NCBI RefSeq assembly: GCF_029351045.1
Contig: NZ_JARKIN010000001.1
Coordinates: 2,504,001-2,568,000, forward strand
From: Streptomyces sp. WMMB303
GTDB taxonomy: Bacteria > Actinomycetota > Actinomycetes > Streptomycetales > Streptomycetaceae
DNA length: 64,000 nt
Direction: 5' to 3'
Below the pieces are notes generated by a model. The model was not told the DNA's origin. It was given only the letters and a program-made list of their open reading frames with translations, and did not search any database. The position numbers and the translations under genes are program-made. Of this stretch, positions 43,489 through 52,485 are shown piece by piece (position 1 is the stretch's first letter; the number at the start of each line of letters is the position of its first letter).

Positions 43489-45945
43489 ATGCCCCGTTTC
43501 AGCGTGATCGTCCCCGCCCACCAGGTGCAGGCCTATCTGCACGAGTGCCTGGACTCCGTGCTCGGGCAGTGCTTCGGGGACCTCGAACTCATCGCCGTCG
43601 ACGACTGCTCACCGGACTCCAGCGGCGAGATCCTGGACGCCTACGCCGCAGCCGACCCGCGGGTGACCGTCATCCATCTGGCGGAGAACATCGGCCTCGG
43701 CCCGGCACGCAACACCGGCACCGCCCGCGCCCGCGGCGACTACGTCCTCTACCTCGACAGCGACGACACCATGGCCCCGGGCGCCCTGCGCGCCCTGGCC
43801 GAACGCCTGTCGGAGACCAGCGACCCGGACATCCTGCTGTTCGACTTCGCTCCCGCCTACTGGGACGGCTCGCTCGGCCCCCCGGCCCACCCCGAGCTGC
43901 TCGCCCCCCGCGCCGGGCCCGGCGTGTGCACCCTCGACGAGCGGCCCGAGCTGCTCCGGCTCACCGCCGTCGCCTGGAACAAGGCGTACCGTCGCGCCTT
44001 CCTGCTCCGCGAGCGGCTCGCCTTCCCGCCCGGGACCTACGAGGACACCCCCTGGACGTTCCCGGCGCTGCTGACCGCACGCGCCCTCGGCACGCTGGAC
44101 CGGGTGTGCGTGCACTACCGCCAGCGCCGTGGCGGCAGCATCCTGACGACCACCGGGCGCCGCCACTTCGATGTCTTCGACCAGTACGACCGGCTGTTCG
44201 CGTTCGTGGCGACACGCCCCGGGCTGGACCGCTGGCACCACCTCCTCCACCAGCGGATGACCGACCACTTCGCCACCATCCACAGCACCCCCGGCAGACT
44301 GCCCGGCTCGGCGCGCGCCGAGTTCCTGCACCGCGCGCGGGCGCACTGCCGCCGCCATCGCCCGGCACCCGCCGCGGAGCGCCCCGCCGCGCCGCCGGGC
44401 AGACGGCTGCGCCGCCTGCTGGTACGGCACGGGGCACACCACGCCTTCCGGCTGCTCGCGCACACGGGCCGGGCCCGCCGCCTGCTGGGCGCCCGGCTGC
44501 GCGGCGCCCGCCGCGTACTGCGCAAGGCGCTGCTGCGGGGGCACTACCTGCTCCAGCGGCGCCGGCCCCTCGATCCGCGCCTGGCCGTCTTCTCCGCCTA
44601 CTGGGACCGCGGCTACTCCTGCCACCCGGCGGCCATCGAGGCCAAGGCACGCGAGCTGGTGCCGGACATCCGCACCGCGTGGATATGCTCCCCCGACCAC
44701 GCGCACACCCTTCCGCCCGGCGTGCGGCGGCTGCGGCCGGGCTCGGCGGCGTACTGGACGGCGCTCGCCCGGGCCCGCTTCCTGGTCAGCAACGTCAACC
44801 TGCCGCACAGCTACCGCAAACGGCCCGGCCAGCTCCTCCTCCAGACCCACCACGGCACCCCGCTCAAGCACATGGGGCTCGACCTGATGGCCTACCCGGC
44901 CGCCGCCGACGGGATGGATTTCGGCAGGCTGCTGGAGCACACCGACCGCTGGGACTTCAGCCTCTCCGGCAACCCGCACTCCACGCTGGTGTGGGAGCGT
45001 GCCTACCCCTCGCCGTACACGACGCTGGAGTTCGGGCACCCGCGCAACGACGTCCTGCAGACCGCGACCGCCGCCGACGTCGCCCGCCTCCGCACCGCGC
45101 TGGGCATACCCGACCGGGTGACGGCCGTGCTGTACGCGCCCACCCACCGCGACCACCAGCCCGGTCGGCAGCCGTGGCTCGACCTGGCGCGGCTGGTGGC
45201 CACGCTGGGCCCGTCCTTCGTCGTCCTGGCGCGCGCCCATTACTTCCACACCGGCCAGGGGCTGCCCTGCGAGCCGCCCGGCGGGCTGCTCGACGTATCG
45301 GCGCATCCCTCGGTCGAGGAGCTGTTCCTGGCCTCGGACGTGCTGGTCACCGACTACTCGTCGCTGATGTTCGACTACGCCAACCTCGACCGGCCGCTGG
45401 TGGTGCACGCCCCCGACTGGGAGACCTACCGGGACACCCGCGGCACCTACTTCGACGTGACGGCGGCCGCGCCGGGCCCGGTGGCCCGCAGCGAGGACGA
45501 GCTGATCGACATCCTCGCCACCGGCGCCCACGCCACCGAGCACGCACGCGCCCTGCGCGCCGCCTTCCGGCAGCGGTTCTGCCCCTGGGACGACGGGCAC
45601 GCGGCCGAACGCGTGGTCCGGCACGTCTTCCTCGGCACCGGAACCGGCACCGGAACCGGCCCGGGCCGCGGCACCGGCTCCGCCGCCGCGCCTCCGGGCG
45701 CCGCCGTCCCCGCGGCGGTGCCGCCCCTCGTACCGCTCGCCGAGCGGCGTCCCGCGCCCGCGCCGGGCTCCGGCGGCGGGTCCGGACCGGGCGCCGCACC
45801 CCGCACGCCTCTTGCTCCCCCCGCAGCGAAGGACTGGTGGTCATGCCCCGCTTCAGCGTCGTCGTACCGGTGTTCAAGGTCCAGGGCTACCTGCGCGAGT
45901 GCCTCGACTCGGTGCTCGGCCAGTCCTTCACCGACCTGGAGGTGA
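43489..45945 (+). CDS. GT2 glycosyltransferase fused to CDP-glycerol glycerophosphotransferase, copy 1
   Basis: In this 818-residue protein an inverting GT2 domain (~1-240, FSVIVPAHQVQAYLHECLDS, DXD in YLDSDD) is joined to a TagF-type glycerophosphotransferase (~375-720, TTHHGTPLKHMG-like block and TDYSSLMFDYANLDRPLV). It should build glycerol-phosphate teichoic acid at the membrane. The final ~34 residues (from about WWSCPASASS) read a different frame of the next gene's start, giving a 103-bp overlap; the true C-terminus may have been lost by a frameshift. The GT2 Asp residues and the HHGTP His are intact. The ATG at 43489 aligns with copy 2. Confidence 0.88.
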   Translation: MPRFSVIVPAHQVQAYLHECLDSVLGQCFGDLELIAVDDCSPDSSGEILDAYAAADPRVTVIHLAENIGLGPARNTGTARARGDYVLYLDSDDTMAPGALRALAERLSETSDPDILLFDFAPAYWDGSLGPPAHPELLAPRAGPGVCTLDERPELLRLTAVAWNKAYRRAFLLRERLAFPPGTYEDTPWTFPALLTARALGTLDRVCVHYRQRRGGSILTTTGRRHFDVFDQYDRLFAFVATRPGLDRWHHLLHQRMTDHFATIHSTPGRLPGSARAEFLHRARAHCRRHRPAPAAERPAAPPGRRLRRLLVRHGAHHAFRLLAHTGRARRLLGARLRGARRVLRKALLRGHYLLQRRRPLDPRLAVFSAYWDRGYSCHPAAIEAKARELVPDIRTAWICSPDHAHTLPPGVRRLRPGSAAYWTALARARFLVSNVNLPHSYRKRPGQLLLQTHHGTPLKHMGLDLMAYPAAADGMDFGRLLEHTDRWDFSLSGNPHSTLVWERAYPSPYTTLEFGHPRNDVLQTATAADVARLRTALGIPDRVTAVLYAPTHRDHQPGRQPWLDLARLVATLGPSFVVLARAHYFHTGQGLPCEPPGGLLDVSAHPSVEELFLASDVLVTDYSSLMFDYANLDRPLVVHAPDWETYRDTRGTYFDVTAAAPGPVARSEDELIDILATGAHATEHARALRAAFRQRFCPWDDGHAAERVVRHVFLGTGTGTGTGPGRGTGSAAAPPGAAVPAAVPPLVPLAERRPAPAPGSGGGSGPGAAPRTPLAPPAAKDWWSCPASASSYRCSRSRATCASASTRCSASPSPTWR

Positions 45946-48272
45946 TAGCCGTCGACGACCGCTCCCCCGACCACAGCGGCGCGATCCTGGACGAGTACGC
46001 GGCCCGCGACCCCCGGGTGCGGGTGCTGCACCTGGCCGAGAACGGCGGACTGGGCCGGGCCCGGAACACCGGTGTGGACCACGCACGCGGCGACTACCTG
46101 CTCTTCCTCGACAGCGACGACAGCTTCCTGCCGGGCGCCCTGGCCGCGATCGACCGGCAACTGGACGCCTGCGGTAGCCCGGACGTGCTGGTCTTCGACC
46201 ACCAGCGCTCCTACTGGGACGGGCGGGCCGAGGCGAGCTGCTTCGGCGACCAGCTCGCCGGCGTCGGCACCCAGACCTTCACGGCCGCCGAACACCCCGA
46301 GCTGCTCACCCTCTTCCACGTCGCCTGGAACAAGGCCTACCGGCGCGCCTTCTACCTGCGCGAGGGGCTGCGCTTCGAACCCGGGCTGTACGAGGACGCG
46401 CCGCTCTCGAACGAAGCGCTGGTGTGCGCCGGGTCCATCGGCTGCCTGCCGCGCGTCTGCGTCGACTACCGGCAGCGGCACCAGGGCGCCATCACCCGCT
46501 CCCCCGGCCGGGCGCACTTCGACATCTTCCCGCAGTACGCCTCCCTCTTCGCCTTCCTGGAGCGCCGTCCCGAACTGGCCCGGCACCGGCCGCTGCTGTT
46601 CGAGCGGGCCGTCGCGCATCTGGTCTTCTGCCTCCGGCGCAAGGAGCGGGTGCGCCCGGCCGACCGGCGCGCCTTCTTCCGGGAGGCGGCGCGGCTCTAC
46701 CGCGAGCAGGTGCCCGACGGCTTCACGCCGCCGCCGCGAAGGGCACGGGACTGCCGGCTGCTGGCCCTCGACGCCTACCCGCTGTTCGCGGCGCGGGAGG
46801 CGGTGCGCCGCAGCGCCGGGCGCGCCCGGTCGGCGGCGCGCGCGGCCCGCCCGCAGCTCGCCCGCGCGGGGCACCGCCTCTACTACGCCGTGCAGCGGCG
46901 GCTGCCCGGCTATCCGGATGTGGCCGTCTACTCCGCGTACTGGAACCGCGGCGTGGCCTGCAACCCGCAGGCGATCGAGGCCGCGGCCCGGCGGCTGGCG
47001 CCGCGGCTGCACAGCGTGTGGGTGGTACGCCCGGACGCGGTACCCGCGCTGCCGCCCGGCACCGACCACGTGGTGCCCGGCTCCCGGCGCTACTGGCGGA
47101 TGCTGGCCCGTGCCCGGTACTTCGTCAACAACGTCAATTTCCCCGACCACCTGGTGAAGCGGCCCGGCCAGGTGCATCTGATGACCCACCACGGCACCCC
47201 GCTCAAGACGATGGGCCTGGACCAGCAGCCGTACCCGGCGGCCGCGCAGATGGACTTCGGCAAGCTGCTGCGCCGGGTGGAGCGGTGGGACGTGAGCCTC
47301 ACCGCCAATCCGCACTCGGCCGAGGTGTGGGACCGGGTCTTCCCCTGCGGCTACCAGGACCTGTCGGCCGGCTATCCGCGCAACGACCGGTTCACGACCG
47401 CCACCGCGGAGGAGGTCGCCGCGATCCGTGCCCGGCTCGGCATCCCGCGCGGCCGGATCGCCCTGCTGTACGCACCGACGGCACGCGACTACCGCAGGGG
47501 CTTCGTCCCCCGTCTCGATCTGGAGCGGCTGAGCGCGGGACTGGGCGAGGAGTACGTGCTGCTGGTGCGCACCCACTACTACTACGGGCGGGACGCGGTG
47601 CTGCGCGACCTGCACGCGCGCGGGCTGGTGCGGGACGTCTCCCGGCACCCCTCGGTCGAGGACCTGTGCCTGGCGGCGGACGCGCTGATCACGGACTACT
47701 CGTCGCTGATGTTCGACTACGCCAACCTCGACCGGCCGCTGGTCGTCCACGCGCCCGACTGGGAGAGCTACCGCGACGCCCGGGGCACCTACTTCGACCT
47801 GCTCTCCGGACGCGCGGGCGAAACCCCCGGGCCGGTCACCCGCACCGAGGACGAGCTGACGGCGGTCTTCCGCAGCGGCACCTGGCGCGGCCCGGAGGCC
47901 CGGGCGCTGCGCGCTGCCTTCCGGGAGCGGTTCTGCCCCTGGGACGACGGACACGCCGCCGAACGCGCAGTGCGCAGGGTGCTGCTGGGCGAGGACGCGG
48001 CGGCGCTGCCGCCGGTGGTGCCGCTCGCGGAACGGCGTCCGGCGCCCACCCCGGAGCAGGCCGAGGCGGCCCTCGCGGCGGAGGCGGCAGGACCGGCGGC
48101 GGACAGGCCGGAAGCGGCGGAACGGGAAGCGGCAGGGCCGGACGCGACGGAGGAGGGGCGGGACGCGGCCGGCACCGGGGCAGCCGGGGCGCGGCCCCGG
48201 GCCCGGAAGCTGGGCGCCGTGACCGGGGGTGCGGGCGGTACCGAGCCGCCCGCACCCGAGGCGCTCAACTGA
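45843..48272 (+). CDS. GT2 glycosyltransferase fused to CDP-glycerol glycerophosphotransferase, copy 2
   Basis: In this 809-residue protein the architecture is the same as copy 1: GT2 (~1-240, FSVVVPVFKVQGYLRECLDS, LFLDSDD) then glycerophosphotransferase (~350-690, MTHHGTPLKTMG and TDYSSLMFDYANLDRPLV). An Ala/Glu-rich tail follows. The pair arose by tandem duplication but has diverged well beyond recent copies, so the two may add different glycerol-phosphate or sugar units. The ATG at 45843 follows AAGGAC and lies inside the 3' end of copy 1. Its stop overlaps the convergent GT2 gene by 8 bp. Confidence 0.9.
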   Translation: MPRFSVVVPVFKVQGYLRECLDSVLGQSFTDLEVIAVDDRSPDHSGAILDEYAARDPRVRVLHLAENGGLGRARNTGVDHARGDYLLFLDSDDSFLPGALAAIDRQLDACGSPDVLVFDHQRSYWDGRAEASCFGDQLAGVGTQTFTAAEHPELLTLFHVAWNKAYRRAFYLREGLRFEPGLYEDAPLSNEALVCAGSIGCLPRVCVDYRQRHQGAITRSPGRAHFDIFPQYASLFAFLERRPELARHRPLLFERAVAHLVFCLRRKERVRPADRRAFFREAARLYREQVPDGFTPPPRRARDCRLLALDAYPLFAAREAVRRSAGRARSAARAARPQLARAGHRLYYAVQRRLPGYPDVAVYSAYWNRGVACNPQAIEAAARRLAPRLHSVWVVRPDAVPALPPGTDHVVPGSRRYWRMLARARYFVNNVNFPDHLVKRPGQVHLMTHHGTPLKTMGLDQQPYPAAAQMDFGKLLRRVERWDVSLTANPHSAEVWDRVFPCGYQDLSAGYPRNDRFTTATAEEVAAIRARLGIPRGRIALLYAPTARDYRRGFVPRLDLERLSAGLGEEYVLLVRTHYYYGRDAVLRDLHARGLVRDVSRHPSVEDLCLAADALITDYSSLMFDYANLDRPLVVHAPDWESYRDARGTYFDLLSGRAGETPGPVTRTEDELTAVFRSGTWRGPEARALRAAFRERFCPWDDGHAAERAVRRVLLGEDAAALPPVVPLAERRPAPTPEQAEAALAAEAAGPAADRPEAAEREAAGPDATEEGRDAAGTGAAGARPRARKLGAVTGGAGGTEPPAPEALN

Positions 48273-49398
48273 CCGGCTGCCGGCCCCCGTCCCGCGGGGG
48301 CCGGCCGGCCCCGCCCGGGCCGCGCAGCCAGCGCACCAGCGAGGCGCGACCCGCGGGCGTGACCGGGCGTGGCGTCCGCTCCGGGTCTGCGGCGATCTCG
48401 GCGCACAGCGCGGCCACGTCGCCTCGCCACGCCAGTTCCAGGGTGCGGCGGCGGCGCGGGTCGAGCCGCTCCAGCACCCCGTCGCCGTATGCGCCGATCA
48501 GTCGGGCCGCCCCGGTGCACACTGCCTGCCGTACCTCGTGGTCGAGGGCGGGGAAGTCCGCGCCGAAGAGCTGGAAGACCTCGACGTGGAAGTGCCGCTT
48601 GTGGAAGGCGTCCCGCAGCGGGCCGGGCGGCAGGAGGCGGCAGGCGGCCTCGAAGAGCCGCTCGGCGCAGTGCAGCCGGACCTCGGGCCCGGAGCGGTAG
48701 GTGATGTTGCTGGAGTCGGCGCGGCGGACGGCGAAGTAGTGCGGCTGGTCGGCCAGCACGGAGATCCGGGCCGCGCGCACGCATGCCTCCAGCACGAACG
48801 GCTGGTCGCTGAAGGCGGGCATCGACGCGTCGTAGCGGATGCCGTGCTCCTCGATCAACGAGCGGCGGAAGAGTTTGGTGTTGGACAGCGCCCACGGCAG
48901 TCCGTCCCCGACCAGCCGGATCATCGGCGCGGAGCGGCCGAACACGCCGGTGGGTACGGTGCGTTCGCCGACCGGGACCATCTTGCACAGCAGCACGTCC
49001 GACCGGCAGTCGTCGGCCATGGCCACCATCCGCTCCAGCGCCTCGGGGGCGAGGTGGTCGTCGGCGCCGAGGAAGAAGACGTAGCGCCCGCGCGCCTGCT
49101 CCAGGCCCTGGTTGCAGGGCGTTGCCGGGCCGCCGGAGTTGGGCCGGCGCACGGTGCTGAACAGGTCCGGGTGCTGCGCGGCGAAGCGCTCGATCTCCTC
49201 GGTGCTGCCGTCGGTGGAGCCGTCGTCGACGACGATCACCTCCATCCGCCGCGGCCCGATCGTCTGCGCGACGAGTGAGGTGAGGCAACGGGTGAGGTAG
49301 GGCATGGTGTCGAAGGCGGCGACGACGACACTGACGTCGGGGCAGGCCGTGCCGTCCGGTCCGGCGGCCCCGGACGCCGCCCGGGTGCCGGCGCTCAT
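48265..49398 (-). CDS. GT2 family glycosyltransferase
   Basis: The 377-residue protein is a GT2 enzyme with VSVVVAAFDTMPYLTRCL, VDDGSTDGS and the metal-binding DXD in FFLGADDH. The catalytic-base region is in AFSDQPFVLEACV. It adds one sugar to a lipid-linked or polymer acceptor. It is the last gene of the minus-strand glycopolymer operon and overlaps the dehydrogenase stop by 4 bp (49395-49398). A strong hairpin lies within its last codons. Confidence 0.88.
   Translation of the reverse strand: MSAGTRAASGAAGPDGTACPDVSVVVAAFDTMPYLTRCLTSLVAQTIGPRRMEVIVVDDGSTDGSTEEIERFAAQHPDLFSTVRRPNSGGPATPCNQGLEQARGRYVFFLGADDHLAPEALERMVAMADDCRSDVLLCKMVPVGERTVPTGVFGRSAPMIRLVGDGLPWALSNTKLFRRSLIEEHGIRYDASMPAFSDQPFVLEACVRAARISVLADQPHYFAVRRADSSNITYRSGPEVRLHCAERLFEAACRLLPPGPLRDAFHKRHFHVEVFQLFGADFPALDHEVRQAVCTGAARLIGAYGDGVLERLDPRRRRTLELAWRGDVAALCAEIAADPERTPRPVTPAGRASLVRWLRGPGGAGRPPRDGGRQPVS
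48280..48304. terminator. Bidirectional terminator inside the end of the GT2 gene
   Basis: A 10-bp stem, CCGGCCCCCG pairing with CGGGGGCCGG, has a 5-base loop. It lies at the convergence of the glycerophosphotransferase gene (ends 48272) and the GT2 gene (ends 48265), so it also encodes the GT2 tail. Confidence 0.65.
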
Positions 49399-50705
49399 AC
49401 CGCCACCGCCTCCCGGCCGCCGCCGTCCCCGAGGACGACCCGCCGCACCCCCGCCCACAGTGCCGGGTCGGTGACGCGGCGGCCGTCGACCAGGACCCGC
49501 ACACCGGGCAGCCGGTCGGCGGACAGCTCCCGGTAGGCCGCGTGGTCGGTCTGGATCACGGCCGCGGTCACCGGCTGGCCGGTGTGCGGGCGCAGTCCCA
49601 TGTCGGCCAGTTCGTGCGGCGCGTAGAGCGGGTCGGACACGTACGGGCGGGCGCCCCGCTCGCGGAGCGCGGCCACCGTGGGGAAGACGCCGGAGAACGC
49701 GGTCTCCTTCACTCCGCCCCGGTAGGCCGCGCCGAGCACCAGCACCTCGGCGCCGCGCAGTTCGCCGTAGGCGTCGGCCAGCAGGTCGACGGCGTGCGCG
49801 GGCATGGCCTCGTTCGCCTCGCGTGCGGCGCGGACGACGGCCGCCTCCGGGTCGTTCCACAGGTACATCCGCGGGTAGACCGGGATGCAGTGGCCCCCCA
49901 CCGCGATGCCGGGGCGGTGGATGTGGCTGTAGGGCTGGGTGTTGCAGGCGTCGATGACGGCATCGATGTCGACACCGGAGCGGTCGGCGAACCGCGCGAA
50001 CTGGTTGGCCAGCGCGATGTTGACATCCCGGTAGGTGGTCTCGGCGAGCTTGGCCAGCTCGGCGGCCTCGGCCGAGCCCAGGTCCCACACCCCGTTGGGC
50101 CGGGGCAGTTCCTCGCGGACGTCGAAGTCGAGCACCGACTCGTAGAACCGCACCCCGTCCTTGGCGGAGTGCGGGCCGATCCCGCCGACCAGCTTGGGGT
50201 AGCGGCGCAGGTCGGCGAAGACCCTTCCGGTGAAGACCCGCTCGGGGGAGAAGACCAGCGAGAAGTCCCGCTCGGGCAGCAGCCCCGAGTCCTGCGCCAG
50301 CAGCGGCGCGAACCGGTCCCGGGTGGTGCCCACCGGCAGCGTGGTCTCGTAGCTGACCAGTGTGCCGGGGCGCAGCCCGGCGGCGACGGCGCGGGTCGCG
50401 GCGTCCATCGCCCGGAAGTCGGGCGTACCCCGCTCGTCGACGAACAGCGGGACGACGAGCACGACGGCCTCCGCGTCGGAGACGGCCGCGGCGGTGTCGG
50501 TCGTCGCCGACAGCCGGCCCGCCTGCACCGCCTCGGCCAGCCGTTCCGCCAGCCCCTCCTCACCGGGGAACGGCACCGCCGCGTCGTTGACGCTCGCGAC
50601 CACGCGCGCGTCGGTGTCCGCGCCCGTCACCTGATGCCCCTTGGCCGCGAACTGGACGGCCAGTGGCAGCCCGATCTTCCCGAGCGCCACCACGCAGATC
50701 CGCAT
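49395..50705 (-). CDS. UDP-sugar 6-dehydrogenase (WbpA/UDP-GlcNAc dehydrogenase-type)
   Basis: The 436-residue protein is an NAD-dependent nucleotide-sugar dehydrogenase. ICVVALGKIGLPLAVQFA is the NAD fold, ETTLPVGTT is in the linker, and the catalytic Cys is C273 in VGGHCIPVYP. It oxidises C6 of a UDP-HexNAc to a uronate. The aminotransferase, Gfo/Idh and hexapeptide acetyltransferase genes nearby point to UDP-GlcNAc as substrate (WbpA role), but UDP-glucose or UDP-ManNAc cannot be excluded. The ATG at 50705 follows AAGGAGAC and lies 146 bp inside the preceding gene's reading frame. Confidence 0.88.
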   Translation of the reverse strand: MRICVVALGKIGLPLAVQFAAKGHQVTGADTDARVVASVNDAAVPFPGEEGLAERLAEAVQAGRLSATTDTAAAVSDAEAVVLVVPLFVDERGTPDFRAMDAATRAVAAGLRPGTLVSYETTLPVGTTRDRFAPLLAQDSGLLPERDFSLVFSPERVFTGRVFADLRRYPKLVGGIGPHSAKDGVRFYESVLDFDVREELPRPNGVWDLGSAEAAELAKLAETTYRDVNIALANQFARFADRSGVDIDAVIDACNTQPYSHIHRPGIAVGGHCIPVYPRMYLWNDPEAAVVRAAREANEAMPAHAVDLLADAYGELRGAEVLVLGAAYRGGVKETAFSGVFPTVAALRERGARPYVSDPLYAPHELADMGLRPHTGQPVTAAVIQTDHAAYRELSADRLPGVRVLVDGRRVTDPALWAGVRRVVLGDGGGREAVAV

Positions 50706-52428
50706 TCCCGTCTCCTTCCGGCTGCTCCTGATGGTCGGGTCGCTCCGGCGCCGCCTGGTGCAGCAGCCGCGCGTAGATCCGGTCGAGCGTGCGGGCCTGG
50801 GCCTCCCAGGTCCACTGCTCCAGCAGGCCCGGGCGCTCGTAGGCCGCCCGGTAGCGCTCCGGAGCGCCGAGCACCGCCCGCACGGCGCGTACGTAGTCGG
50901 CGGTGTCCTCCGCGCGGAAGACCTCGCCCTGGCCGGTCTCCCGGGTGGTGGCGGCCATCGTCCGCACGTCGCTGACCACCAGCGGCAGCCGGGCGTGCGC
51001 GTACTCGAAGAACTTGGTGATCAGCGCGATCTCGTGGTTCGTCCAGTGGTGCAGCGGGATCGCGCCCGCGTCCGCCTCCGCGAGGAAGGGGACGACCTGG
51101 CGGTAGGGCACGTACGGCAGGACGTGCAGCCGTTCGGCGGCCCCCAGCTCCGCGGCCCGCGCGCGCAGTTCGCGCAGGTACGGGGCCGAGGGCCGGGGCA
51201 CGACCAGCGCGGTGTGCGCCTCGGGCAGGTCGGCCAGCGCCTCCACCATCGTGCCCAGCCCGCGCTGCGGGGCCGCCGCGCCGCTGTAGACGACCAGCGG
51301 GGTGCCGGCGCCGATGCCGCACAGCGCGCGCAGGCTCGGCACGGCGCCCCCGTCGGCCTCGCCGACCCCGCCGGCCCCGCTGTCGGCCGCCCGGGGCCGG
51401 GTGCTCGCGGGCGCGGGATGACCGGTGGTGGTCGGGCCGGTGGTGGTCGGGCCGGTGGTGGTCGGGCCGGTGGTGGTGTGCGCCTCCGGCGCGTTGAGGA
51501 CGACGGCCGGCTCCTCGGCGAGCCCGTGTGCCTCGCGCAGCAGCGCGGCCAGGGTGCCGGAGACGGTGACGGCGGCGTCCGCGCAGGGCGCGTACTCGCG
51601 CTCGTGCGCCAGATGGGCCGGCAGCCACCGCACGTCGTGCTGCCAGGGCCGGACACCGGGCAGGTACTCGTGCGCGTCCCACACCAGCTTCACCGGACGC
51701 CCGGCGGCCGCCGCCCGGACCTTGGCGCGGGCGCCCACCCCCAGCATCCGGAAGTCGTGCGCGTGGATCAGGTCGGGCCGCAGCTCGTCCACCACCCGCC
51801 CGTAGGCGAGTTCGAAGTCGTAGAGACCGGGCCACAGCCGTCGCCAGCAGCGCTCCTTGCGGACACGCCGCCACCCGGCCACGGCCGCCCGGTCCAGCGG
51901 GGTGCCGGCGCCGCGCAGCGCCGTCCCCCGGTCGAGCTGGCGGGTGCGGAACGCCACCCAGCGCTGGGCGAGCCGGGCGGCGGCCCGCGGACCGGCCAGC
52001 CGCACCGCGGCGTACGGCACCGACCGCCGGTCGGCGGCCAGCGCCGCGCGGCGGGTGCGCAGTTCGTCGCGCCACGCCTTGACGCGCTGCGCGCGGTAGG
52101 GCGCGGTGCCCGGCCGGTAGGCGAGCGGCCGGGTCAGCAGGGGGCGGCGGGCCGTGCGCGGCGGCCGGTCGAGCGGAGTGGGCACGGGCAGCAGCCGCAC
52201 CTGCGCTCCGCCCAGCCGCCAGGACGCGGGCCGCCCGTCGGGGGAGCGGCCCAGCAGCACCACCTCCCATCCGGCCGCGGCGGCCGACCGGGCGGTCTTC
52301 TGCACCCGGGAGTCGCCCTCCACCCCGTTGCACACCAGCATCACGATCCGGCCCCGCCGCCCGGCGGGCGCGGCCGGCTGTTCCGCTCCCGGTGTGCCGC
52401 CCGTACCGGCGCCGCTGTCGAACTCCAC
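50560..52428 (-). CDS. GT4-type glycosyltransferase with long overlap into the dehydrogenase gene
   Basis: In this 622-residue protein the N-terminal domain starts IVMLVCNGVEGDSRVQKTA, and LIHAHDFRMLGVGAR and WDAHEYLPG are typical of GT4 enzymes. The C-terminal nucleotide-sugar domain has LVVYSGAAAPQRGLG and NHEIALITKFFEYAHA. A (TTTGP) repeat lies in the hinge (~residues 318-336). It adds a sugar from the cytosolic side. The last ~48 residues are Arg/Gly-rich and read another frame of the dehydrogenase gene, so the natural end is probably near LLHQAAPERPDHQ. The GTG at 52428 follows AAGGGGAC. Confidence 0.85.
   Translation of the reverse strand: MEFDSGAGTGGTPGAEQPAAPAGRRGRIVMLVCNGVEGDSRVQKTARSAAAAGWEVVLLGRSPDGRPASWRLGGAQVRLLPVPTPLDRPPRTARRPLLTRPLAYRPGTAPYRAQRVKAWRDELRTRRAALAADRRSVPYAAVRLAGPRAAARLAQRWVAFRTRQLDRGTALRGAGTPLDRAAVAGWRRVRKERCWRRLWPGLYDFELAYGRVVDELRPDLIHAHDFRMLGVGARAKVRAAAAGRPVKLVWDAHEYLPGVRPWQHDVRWLPAHLAHEREYAPCADAAVTVSGTLAALLREAHGLAEEPAVVLNAPEAHTTTGPTTTGPTTTGPTTTGHPAPASTRPRAADSGAGGVGEADGGAVPSLRALCGIGAGTPLVVYSGAAAPQRGLGTMVEALADLPEAHTALVVPRPSAPYLRELRARAAELGAAERLHVLPYVPYRQVVPFLAEADAGAIPLHHWTNHEIALITKFFEYAHARLPLVVSDVRTMAATTRETGQGEVFRAEDTADYVRAVRAVLGAPERYRAAYERPGLLEQWTWEAQARTLDRIYARLLHQAAPERPDHQEQPEGDGNADLRGGAREDRAATGRPVRGQGASGDGRGHRRARGRERQRRGGAVPR
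51424..51477 (-). repeat. 15-bp coding repeat, three full copies plus a partial
   Basis: GGTGGTGGTCGGGCC on the plus strand begins at 51424, 51439 and 51454, and 9 bases recur at 51469. It encodes the TTTGP repeats in the hinge of the GT4 enzyme. Confidence 0.85.
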
Positions 52429-52485
52429 GGGTGTCCCCTTCTGTTGTCGGCCGCCGCGCACCGCCGAAGCCGGCGGCGCGGGTGC

